Shown here: one piece after another, positions 35,401-47,400 of the stretch | How the letters are laid out: the number at the start of each line of letters is the position of its first letter | Position numbering within the stretch: position 1 is the stretch's first letter | Assembly (NCBI GenBank): GCA_032358165.1 | Contig: JAALGY010000041.1 | Coordinates: 3,286,001-3,350,000, forward strand | DNA: 64,000 nt | From: Diplosphaera chodatii | Taxonomy: Eukaryota; Chlorophyta; Trebouxiophyceae; Prasiolales; Stichococcaceae | Reading direction: 5' to 3' | Program-made: the position numbers and the translations under genes | The notes under the pieces: generated by a model | The model's database searches: none | Told to the model about the DNA's origin: nothing | What the model saw: only the letters and a program-made list of their open reading frames with translations

Positions 35401-38400
35401 ACATGGTGTTGGCAGCACATTTGCAGGTGGAACGCTGGATGCTGCATGGCACTGTGTTGATCAGGCTCAGGCGCCCTGCGGCAACTTCTAAACAGCATAC
35501 GTGGCAAGCTTGTGCAACACGTTGATGTGCACCACAGTGAGCATGGCATATTATTGTATTGCATTTCTCAGGTCAGCCGAGTTGCACGAGTGTATATGCT
35601 TTGGCGCTGCAAGCCTGTCAGCAATCAACAGAAGCACGGTGCACTACACAGTTGCCGTGCACCTTGCCGCTGACGGACATCCAGGTCAGCAGCGCCACAG
35701 GGAACTGCCAGGACAACAGCTCAACTCAATGGTTGCTGGGCAGAGTGTCAAGCAGCGTGCTGGGATGCCGCACCAGGTCGTGCCGCGACCAGGACCTCGG
35801 CGGCCGCGCCGACCTCGATGGGGTCGCCCAGCGGCGTGCCGGTGCCGTGCGTCTCCAGGCCGCGCACGGCAGCAGGAAGCAGCGCCGCATCCTCCAGCGC
35901 CGTCCGGATCACCGTCTGCACAGCAAAATGGCAACACACATGTCAGCTTCAATGGCGCCGTGCCCAAAGGCCAAGGATTTGCTACTGTGCTCGTCAGAAT
36001 ATTTCGTGCTGCAGCGATCAGCAGCCCTATACACACACACTCTTCTTTCAGCGAGCATGTGACGTCTGGCATAGGTGATCGCTGCAGCGTGCAAAACAGG
36101 GCAGGCAGGCTGCAGAACATGTAGCTGAGTTGAGAAGCAAGACAGCTTCGAACTGTACATACAACAGATGCAGGCGGTTGGTGTCCTGAAGGAGTGGGTA
36201 GGCGTCATTGGGATATCAGAATGTTCAAACTGGTGATCTGTGCCTGCTGGGAGGGGCCGTGGGGCGCGGTCAGGCTGCTGGACCGCCCGTCCTGGTTGAC
36301 CGCGCTGCCCAGCAGTGCCACGCCGCAGCATCCACTGCCCGCGCTGCCTGATGCCAGCTCGTCTGCCACCCTGTAGACAGTACTCAACGCGTATGAGCTG
36401 CAACAGGCACCTGGAATGAAAAGTCTGTACCCAGCTGATGCAAGCGTGGCGGTGAGGCGGCATATGTGCATGCAGCTTATGCACAGCAGCACATTGGTGG
36501 CCGAACATCGCTTCGTAGGTCACATCTCGCAGCAGTCACAACAGGTGGGTGCTCAAGGCAGCAAGCACAGCGCACAGCACGACAAGAAAGTGTGTGCGCC
36601 ATCACTGGTGCGATGTGTAGGTACATTGCACGCACACACTTTCCGCAGCGTACAAAACTGTGCTTGCATCACGCTACACCTGCAGTTTGTGCATGGTACA
36701 TGCTATGCTGGATGACTTTGGCACACTTCTGCCCCCAGAGCACTGACCCAAGCCGCACCTCAGCTTGATAACGACGCAGGCCTCGCCGCGCACGTAGCCG
36801 TCCGCCGACGCGTCCAGCGTCTTGCACCGCCCGTCGGCCGCCATCATGCCCGCGCCCGCAAACATGACGCTCGTCTCCCTGCATGACGAAGCAGCCCTTG
36901 CAGTAAGAATGGACCTGTAAATGTGCCGTGTGATCCTGATCTTGTGTAAATAAAGTGCTTGCCTGACTAATCGCATGCTGGGTGCAAACAAACTGGGTGC
37001 ATGTCACCATCAGGAAGCTGGGAGCGATGCTCCCGCCGCACACAGTGGTATCCCGCAGCGGTATCACACTATGATGTGGCTGCAGCATCGGACCCAGGGT
37101 CCCGATTGGGTCACCTCCAGCGCATTGCAACTGGCAGATGTGTGTCAATGACCCGTTCCACATACTGTTGTGCGAGTACACGCTGAGACTGCACCAGTTC
37201 ATGGGCAGGTTGACGCCGGCGGCGAGGCCGGAGGTGCAGGGCGCCGCCCGCGCCGCCATGGCCGTCGCCACGAAGTGCGCCGCCACCAGCGACGACGAGC
37301 ATGCGGTGTCGATCGCGACCGCGGGGCCCTGCAACAGATGATGTGGCAGACTCACAGGCAGGTATCGGCATGGTGAAGCATCCGGCGCCCCGGGATCATG
37401 CTGTGTCCTTGGACTGTGGGGAGGCTGCTGTGTAGTGTGTTGTCTGCTCATCTGCGCTCAATGGTGCAGCGCTGCTCAACCTCAGCCTAGTGCTGGGTAA
37501 TGCCCATACTCCTGCATATGCAGTGGTTCAGAGACGACAGCACAGACGGCATCAGAGGGTGTGAGCAGCCACCACCGAAAATAATTCCAGCATTTACAGT
37601 GGCAGGAGTTAGCTCTGGATATCACTGCTCACACCCGCAGCACATCTGCAACAGGTTGCAGACAGGAAGCGAGCTGTTGCGAGGCTGCGCTCTTGCAGTC
37701 CCTGACCATGAAGCTGACTGACCTTCGATGGCCTTCCCGCTACATGGGATCCACATACGCTGCAATGGGTCTGCGGTGCCAAGAGCTCACCTTCAGCCCG
37801 TACACGTAGGACAGGCGCCCCGCCGCGGCCGACAGCGCGCGCCCCGTCCCCACGAAGCCGCCGCCGCCGCCGTGCCGCGCCACCACCGCCGGCTCGCCAA
37901 GCTTCGCGACGGCCACCGCCACCGCCGTCTTGCCGCTTCCGGCATCCGCCGCCAGCAGGCCCGCCGTCTCCTGCACGCGCGACACCCGCACACTGGAGAC
38001 TTCCTCATGGCCGGCCGACGGCATGCCTTTGGTCTGAAGCATTGACTGAGGACGATCCGATGGCCGAGATCCAAGGAGAACAATGCAGCTGCTGCAGATT
38101 GCAGTGGCAGCTGCCCGGCACTTTGTCTCGGGCTTCGGAGTTCGAACACGACACAGGCGGCGCTCACAGACTACCTGCTGTGCGGGTGCTTGTGCGCATC
38201 AACAACAGCTCACAGGGGAAACAAGCGCCTTCATCTTTTACGTGTATTGTAGTGTAATGTTAACCCTGCTGCATAGATGTATCAGTCCATCCACTCATTC
38301 CAGCCAGGTTTCATGACGCCATCTGTACCTCAAGCAGAACGCGCTGCTGGGGGTCCATGACGGCAGCCTCCGCCGGCGTGGTGTTGAAGGCCGCGGCGTC

Positions 38401-41400
38401 AAACTCGGCCCAACCGACCACGAAGGCCCCAAAGTGCCCCGCCAGGCTGACCGCCCTGCAGCAGCAAGGCAAGCGCAGGTCTGGTGTAGCTCAGAGGCCA
38501 CAGTCAACCAGCAGATGCTGCAGGTCAGCCGCCTGGGATGCGACAGCATGTAACCGCCATGCAGATGCTCAACCTCAGCCTTAGCACACCTGCTTCCTGC
38601 TTCCAACAGCAGCCAGTCGGCGTCCCAGCGGTCCAGCGGCACCGGCTGCACCGCGTCCGTGGGCCTGGCGGCATGCTGCGGCACGGGTGGTGGCTGGATG
38701 CTGGAAGCAGCGGACGGCAGCCGCCCCCGCACCGCTTCCAGCGCAACGACGGGCCGATCGGCAGGCGCTGCAGATGCAACTTGCCTGGCAAACCAGCACA
38801 GGCACAGCTGTGTGTACGAGTTTGTGTGCGATTGCCATTCAGCAATAGCAAGGTGCCGACGGAAGTCAGTCTGGAACATGCTACAGTCAAGGCCATTATG
38901 TGTACATATGGACATGTGCTGGTGTCTTGGGCAGCTCACAATGCTTCTGTGTGGATTGTCGGTAGGGTCCTGAGCAGCTGCTCACCTCGAGACGATGGCA
39001 CCCTGCTCCTGGGCTGGCTCGGCTGCAACAGGCGCCGCAGCTGCAACCTTGCCAGCAATATAATCGGCGATGGCGTCGATGGTCGGGTAATCAAACACCA
39101 GTGTGCCCGGCAACTCCAGGGCCACCGCCCTCGCGACCTCGTTTCGAAGCTCCACCGCCCCTGCAGGTGGCAAGGTACCACCCGCAACGTTTCGTGCCCG
39201 GCTGATCCCACAAAGCAGTTGATGATGATGCCTCGGCAGTAGCATCGCATGCTGAGGCACATCTGCTGGCACAGTCTTATTTCCTACTTGTGCTATGGCA
39301 CGAGCAGTGTCGATGACCATCCCGTTGAACAGTGCAGATATGTCTGGCAAGGGAAGGACACAGGGTACAAGGGGATGGTCATCGGCCACTGCACTGCCAT
39401 AGCACCATCGAGGTTCTGCTGTCTGTCCTTTCATACGGCAGAGTTGACCGCGCTACACACGGGCAAGCAAGCCGCGCACCCAGGGAGTCGAGGCCGGCCT
39501 CCACCAGCGGCTCGCCCGCCGACGGCACGGCGCCCATCACCGCCGCCACCGCCGCCTCCACCCTGGAGCGGATGGCGCCCGCCGACAGCGCCGCGGCCGC
39601 CGGCTCTGAAGCATCGGCGGCTGCTGCGGGGTCTGCTGCTGCTCCAGTAGTGCGGTCCGCCAGTGCTGTGGCGTCGTCCTTGAAGTCGCTGTAGTATGGG
39701 CCGCTGACCTTCAGCCTGCGCAGCAATGAAGTGCAGCTCTCGGTCGCATCGACCATCACGCTGGCTGCCCAGAAAACGTGAAGTATGGTGGTGCGGCCGC
39801 ATCACGATGCCAGCAACTCCTGTATGGCACAGTATACAAATCTATGAAGATACGACTCTGCAGCACAGTACATCTGAACGGAATTATTGCTTGTGACCGG
39901 CAGCTTGCACGGCCAGACTGACTGCTCAAGGCAGTGCAACACTGAGATGCTGACAGCGCAGAACAGATGATTCACATGCAGCAACAACAATGATCAGCCG
40001 ATGTGGATACCTCAGCCAGGACCATAGGTTTCCCGGCCGTGGGCTGAGACCATCCCTGTCCATGATCAATGTTGTGCCGAAACTGAAGACGCAAAACACA
40101 CGCAAAGGTGCCTGCCACCTTGCTGTGATGTCACTCTCCTGGTGCCAAGACGCACACCTGTCCCACAGGAACACGCTGCCGGTGAGCTGCGCCGCCGCGC
40201 CGCCGCTGTGCAGCTGCCGCAGCGCGGCCCCCAGCGCGGCCGCCCCCGCTGCAGGGGGGATCGCGCCGAAGCCCAGGCGCTCCATGCGCGCCAGGCCCGC
40301 GCCGGCCGCCATGCCGCCGCCCGCCCAGGCGCCCCAGTTCACCGCCACGCTCGCCAGGCCCTGCAAACGTTGAGTAACACAGTTGTAGCACGCATACTCG
40401 CAGTGTTGTACTTGTAGGACGATGCTTCGTTCCTTGACAGGGCCTGCGACCTCGCCATGACTTGACGAGATGGAAGCCAAATGAGGAGTGGGTGTTGATG
40501 GACATGTGGCCTTTTGCCTGTGGTCGATGTGCGCAGGCAAGCGTCTGCCGAAATTTGTCAGCCCGTGCACTACAGGCACAACCAGGGAACAATGGGATTC
40601 GTGATGCTGCATGCATCTGAGACAGTGGAAAGCTTCAGCTGCGTGGGGCGCCTTGGCCTGCCGGGATTCGCCACGGCACTTGGGATGCAGCTGAGCTCAC
40701 CAGTGTCAACCAGAGGCATGCACCCCACAAACACAGTCGTCTTTATTCGGATGCAGGACATCACAATCCCGAGCCCTCACCCAAACCCTGGAAGCAGCGT
40801 CCAGCTGGACCCACTACATAGATACAGCCTTACTCACAGGATGATACAAACAGGTTTTGCACAGAAGATGGTCAGCGGACCTGGGCCTGGTGCGCATGGG
40901 CGAGGGCGTCCAGCTGCGCGTTGGCCGCCGCGTAGTTGGCCTGCCCGCCCGACCCCAGCTGCGCCGCTATGGAGCTGAACAGCTTGAGCGCCGCCAGTGG
41001 GGCGCCATGTGTTGCGGCTGCGATCCTGACGGCGCTGCCCACCTGCATGGAGATAACAGAAGCAACATTGCAGCCGTTGATGATGCGCTTGGTGCTGTGT
41101 AGATGCATGCATGCTGACCTACAAGTTGTGGGTTGTCGTAGCTGCGGCCGGATGGGAAGACTTCACAGCTGTATCGTGGCTGTATCATGCCGTATGACAC
41201 ACCTGTGACTCGGACCACAAGCGCACCGCAGCTACTTTAAGTGGCTGGGGGATGAGTCATGTCATGCGTCACCAAACCCTGAGAGTACCATATGGCCAAC
41301 TGACGCACCTTCGGCCCGTACACAGCCCGCACGCTGGCGGCCGTCTGCTTTGGCAGCGTGGCGTCCTGCAGCACGCCGCCGGCATGCAGCACCCCCTGCA

Positions 41401-44400
41401 GCTCCGGCCCTGCAGTGCAGTGGAACGCCGCGACCCTATTCGACCCTATTCAGCCATTCCGTTGCTGTGATGCGTGGAGTGGTGCTTTGCGAGTCGCAAT
41501 TTTCAACGTGACTGGGCGTGCAGGGCGTTCACCGTCGAATGCCGCAGCAAACTGCGACGGTGACAGCCTGCCCACTGCCAGTCAGGCTGGACATCTCATC
41601 ACATTTGCAAGGTACTCCTATCCCGCATGCGCCTACGAGTCTTGTCATTGCCACCTTTTGGCCTGCCGGCCAGCGCGGCTCGGATCTCCTCGTGCGCGCC
41701 GGCGTCGCAGCGGGTAACGGTGACGGCCGCCGCCCAGCCGCGCCCACCCCGCAGCAGGTCCGCCAGCTGGGAGCCGTCGGCGGTCGCTGCGGCGCCCAGG
41801 CGGCCGCTGCGGCTCAGCAGCTCGATGTGGCGGACGCCCTGCCCCGCCAGGTACCTGCAGGGTGGCACATGTCATGCTGGCAACCGTTGGCTGTGAAACA
41901 TTCACAGTGCAGGGAGTGCAGGAGAGGCAGATATGTTTGCAACCATATTTCCCTACAACCAGACCTCGCACGTATGACCTTACAGTAGAGCGTACGTGCG
42001 AGGTCCTGTTCGTAGGGACGTATGGATCCCTCCGTACAGGGTGCTGAGCTTTTCACTATTGAGGCGAAACCAGTGTTTACTCAGCACTACCCACTTCAGC
42101 AGTCGATGCAAACCACCTCCCTTAGCTATCTGCCCCCATATAGGAGCTATTCCATTCTGTAAGTTCCTGAAGCATTCTGGCGAAACGATGTGGGAGGGCA
42201 ATCATTTCGGGTGAACGGCTTGCAACGTTTAGCCTCCAAGGAACGTTGAGGGTGATAGACTGCCTTGCCACATGGGCGCGACGGTACGTGGGCAGGCTAA
42301 GGCCGGCCGCGATGACACGGACTGGCCAACTGGATGTCCTGACCCAGACCTGGCAAAACTCGGCCTCACATATATGGCAGCAGCCAATCTGACAAGCGAG
42401 GCATGGTGGCAATACTCCTCTTGTGTGCTTGGCGAGGGTGCTGCAGGATTACGCACCTGGCGCTGAGGGTGCCCAGGGCGCCGCCGCCGCCGGTGATGAC
42501 CCACCGCCCCGGGGCCGCCTCCGCTGCGGAACCGCCCGCCGGCGGCGCCGCCACCGTCACGATCTTGCCGACGGTCCTCGCGGCGCTCAGCTGCCGCAGC
42601 GCCGCGGCGGCGGCGCCTAGCCCGTGTACAAGCGGCGGCGGCGGCGCGATGGTCCCTGTGGCATGCATAGCAATGAGGTGGCCCGTGATGCTATCTGTGG
42701 CAAAAGCAAACAAAGTTGTATTGATGTTGATGATGCTAAATCATCAGGTGGCTGCTGCGATGCTGTAGCTGATCGCCTTGCCGACATGGTGAGAACTGTG
42801 TGGCTGCTCTTGCATTGGCAACTTCAGCATTCGTAGCGCACGAAGGTTTATACGGGTAGTGCGTGACACATGGTTCAGAGGTGCCCCACTGTGTTTTGCG
42901 GCTGGTGTACAATTGGGCAAGATATTGAGCGACAGTATTGTGGTATGCAGGCCTACAGCAGGCATGAGAATTTTCATGCATGCAAAGGTGCAGTGCTATC
43001 GTGATCAGGAAGTGACCCTGATGCCCTCAAGCTGGTGCACCATTGACACCGTCAGCCATTCTCATGCCTGCGCTTACCCGTGTGCACTAGTATGCGCAGG
43101 TTGACTAAAAAGACTGACCGGATGCGAACTCGGCGACCAGGCGGGCGAGGCTGGCCTGGATGACGGCCGGCGGCAGGAAGTCGACCGCCACCAGGTGGTA
43201 CGCCACATCCGGGCGCTCCTGCAAGACGTAACACAGTAATGGATGCAAATTGAATACGCGGATGCTTGCTCATAACGATCAGGAACGACTGCAGAAGGAG
43301 TGCAACACCCATATACAACTGCAGCGCATCCAGTCAACTACCTGTGCTACTTGAGTGCTGTCACAAAAGGTGGCAGCACTGCGACAGATCAAGGCATCGA
43401 CTGGATGTCAACGTCAGGGCGCACATGAATGTCACAACATAAGGTCAGATGGCAGAGCTGATACTAGCATGGGGCTGCTGCTCCAGCACAGCACACGACC
43501 AGGGACACAGCAGCAAGCGCTGACCTGGGTAACACGGCCTGGCGACCAGATCTCGCGCTTGCCGACCTCTGTGAATGCGCCGCCTCGAGCCACGCACGCC
43601 AGCGAAGCCGCCACCATCCCTGGGATGTGAGAAGCAGCCACCTCAGTACTCACTGCTTTTGAGTTGTGCACAGTGTTTCCCATGTGCTCTGTGCCATGCA
43701 GAGGCACATCAACCATTGCACAGATCAAAGCTGCATGCCACGCATCCCGGGGTAGCCATGCCCCAGCTTAGAGGAAGCTAATAGCAAGCAAGCTGCAGCA
43801 AATCAGATACTGACTCAGCACTGGCGGCAGCAAGCCGTATTCACGTGCAGCCTTCAGGGGATAAGAGTGGTGGCCATGCGTGATACGTCTTCGTACACAG
43901 CCAGTGCTGAAGTCTGCAACTAACTGCGACATCACTCAATGGCAGGAGTGCATAGCATGCATGACATCGTCGTTTGCTGTCGGCATCCGCTTGCGCCCAT
44001 ATAGCTGAGCATGGCAGGACCTGGGGAGGTGAGCGAGTTGAGCACAGCGTCCACGGGCGCTGATCCAGACTCGTGCAGCTCCGCAGCAAACTGTGTGTCC
44101 CTTGAGGAAACCGCCTGCATGCACATGGCAGCATCCGGCCACTCACAGCTCGACCGAAAGCGAGCCACACAGCCAGTCAGATCTCAGCCTCAGGTGGATT
44201 GAGGCTGATCCATTTGATGTGCCAGGGCATCTGTTTGCCCCTCACAGCCAGCAGACATGTCAATAACACCGGATAAAAGCTGCTGCATTGTGTCCAGCCG
44301 AGCACCCGGGTAACCTTGCACTGGTGATACTTCCTCAGAAGCCTGCAGATTACCTCTCGTACGCCCAGGCTGCGCAGAAAGGTGCGCTTTGGCGAGCCGC

Positions 44401-47400
44401 CAGCAGTGCCGACCGTCACTGCCCCAGCAGCGGCCGCAAGTTGCACAGCTGCCAGCCCCAGCCCACCTGCAGCGTCAACAAGAGTCAAACCACCAGCCAG
44501 CCAATCCACTGGCAATCCTATCCTAGAGAGCAGCTGCAAACAACGCCAGGGTGTTGCATTGCCACTACATGCGCTCATACCACAGGGGATCCGAACCTGT
44601 GGCAGCGTGGATGAGCACACGCTGGCCACGCTTCAGTTGCGCGGCGTTCCTCAGGCAGGCGTCCGCCGTCAAGAACACCGTGGGCGCGGCGGCGGCCCGC
44701 GCGGCACCCAGCTGCGGCGGGACCGGCGCCAGGGTCCGGCCGTCGGCCACGACCGCCGTGCCGAGGCAGCCGGTCGCCTGGCCGAACACTGCGTCGCCCA
44801 CCCTGCAGCAGTGCACAGCTGCTTTAGACGCCTTGCAGCAAGCAGAGCATTCTGCTCAGAACCTGGTGACAGGTCGCTGCAGTGGACCGTGAAGTTTGAA
44901 GGAGCCAGGAGGTGTGAGGCCGACCTTTCATGGCCGGCATGTTCTGGCATATGCAACTTCAGCAGCTGGCTCTGCTAGTAGGCATCTGGGCACCTGATGG
45001 CAGGGCTGATAGCACTATCAGCAATTGCCGGCTGTTGTCAGACCCATGTGATCAGCAGCATGTGCATGTTGACAACGAGCGCAAGCGAGCTGCACTCCAG
45101 CTTCTCCAGCGACTCGAGCATTTGCACATGCTGCCTTATTGACATCAGGGCGTCCTGACAGGTGCGGCAATCGCTTGCAAATTCCAAAATACCCACCACA
45201 GGCTGCTATTTTGAGGCGCAGCCGTACGGTCAGCATGCCAGCATCAGAGCAGCACACACTTGTGGGCAGCGGCGGCGCCGGCGGCCGTGACTACCCCGGC
45301 GACGTCGCCGCCGGGGTCCCCGGCGTCGCCCGGGTACATGCCCAGCACGTTGAGCACGTCCCGGAAGTTGAGGCCCACCGCCGTCACGCGCAGCGCCACC
45401 TCGTGCGGCGCCAGCGGGGCGCCCAGCCTGCGTGACACACAGCATGCAGACTCTGTGGTCATCAGCACAATGCTGAGCAGTGCCACGAAACTCTGGTCAG
45501 ACTAGTCTGTGTGATTATGACCTGTTTGCTGTGTTGATCTGCCACCAGGAATATGCAGACTAAGCACAAGGCCTACTTCCACTGATGGGTGGCCATAGAC
45601 CCCTGGCACCCTGCGCATTGGTACAAGGGTGCCCGCCGGTTGCATGATACCCATCAGTGCATTGTTATATGTGGCTCCAAGCGAGTTTGACATAAGATGA
45701 CTGAATGTATCACCATGCACATCATGGCTGACGACTTGCTGCTGCACAGTTTGACGAGACAGCGGACTATGCAGGAGCATTGCATCAGCCTCTAGCCAAG
45801 AGGAACCACAGTCCCTCGAAGAGCGCAGGCAGCTCATGAGCAACCCTCAGTAAAGCAGATGCTGCTGACAGCCTGCATGCAGACGCACCTGTCCACCGGA
45901 ACGGCCACCAGGTCGGAGAACGCGCCCCTGGGCCGCGGCACCAGGTGCGCATCGCCCGTTGGCGCCGGCAGCCGCGCCGCCTGCAGCCGGGGCGCGAGCA
46001 GCACGCCGCCCTGCGTTGCGGCGCCCAGCGTGCCCTGCGTCTCCACGGCCGTCTCCATGGGGACCTGCGAGTAGTGGCTCTGTTGCTGATCAGGTCTCCG
46101 ACCTCATGCTTGCGTACCATACACTTGCAGATCAATGCAGCAGCCGTCGGTTACTTTGTTGGGCAGCAAAAATGCCTCAGTAGCATAAGACCAGAACACC
46201 AAGGGTGACTGCTTGGGTCACCCTATGCATCATGCTCAGCAGCTACTGAGGCATTTCCAGCTGAGTTTGCCTGCGTAGTACTGGAATGTGTTCTGATGAG
46301 GTCTGGATGCAGCATCATCTCACCTGCAGTGCACGCCGGCTGTAGTGCGAGGTGTCTGCGCCGTGCCAGCGGCAGTCTGCATACTCCAGGGCAGCCACCC
46401 GTGCCAGCCCCCATGCCGATGGTGCAGTGTCGCTTGCAGGCGGGTTGCCCGCAATACTGCTGCTGCCGCAGGCTGCCGGCAGTGCACCCTGCGTCTGCAG
46501 GGCGATGCTGCTCCCGGCTGCTGGCGCCGCGCCCAGCACCCGCTGCAGCAGCTCGAGGCCTTGGGTGACTGCTGCAGGGTCTCCTGCATATGCTGGGTGA
46601 GGCGGGCCGCGCCGCTGCTTCCTGCTGCCGGCAGCTGCGATCGCGGCAGGCAACCATGTCACACCGCCCTGCCACTGCTGCATGCCTGCAGGTGCTTTTG
46701 CATCACTGGGCTTGGTCCTGCCGTACTGCATGATGCTGGCGCCCTGGCTGCCGCTTGTGCCCGCTGCCCTTGCTGTGTGGCGCTCCCGGTACAGCAGGCC
46801 AGCCCCGTTGCAAGCTGACGGTGTGGTAGCAGGGAGCGCTGCTGCCGCCTGCCAGGCCACCTCGTACATGAAGCTGGGCTGCTGAGCAGCTGCTGCCTCT
46901 GCTGATGCGCCAGCCTTTGCCTGCATGTCGCAGCCTTTTCATCCTCACATGTTACAAGTGGAGCCACGAGGGATTTAGACGATCGGGTCAGCTATCAGCA
47001 CAGACAAAGCACATATGGATGGTGCACCTACCAGACGATTGTGCAAACATCAATCATGACGGCAGCGCACCTGCGGCAGCGCCTTAGCATGCAGGCCGGC
47101 GATTTGCAGACCGCCAGCCGATGCTCCTTCCAGCTGCCACAAAGCATTGTTCGTGGTGCTGCGGTCCGCAGGGTCGACGTAGGGCGCCAGCGACAGCGCC
47201 CAGCCATGCTGCCTGCGATGTGTGGTTCACTAGTGTCGGCTTTTTCCAACGGTGAAAATTGTGTCTTGCTGTTTCTAGGACATCATGCCGCACAAACACA
47301 ACACGTTGACATCAGCGAGTTGTGAACAGCCTGCTCATGTTGCCTGCTAGCGTCTGTGCGGCTGATCTGTTACCTGGTACAAGCACAGGAAACATCACTG

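Noticed and set aside
37900..37970. Walker-A-like string (ADAGSGKT) suggesting an ATPase
   Set aside because: It lies inside KS3 between LLE and GRLSYVYGL, where other KS domains have a variable helix; no Walker B or other NTPase motif is present.
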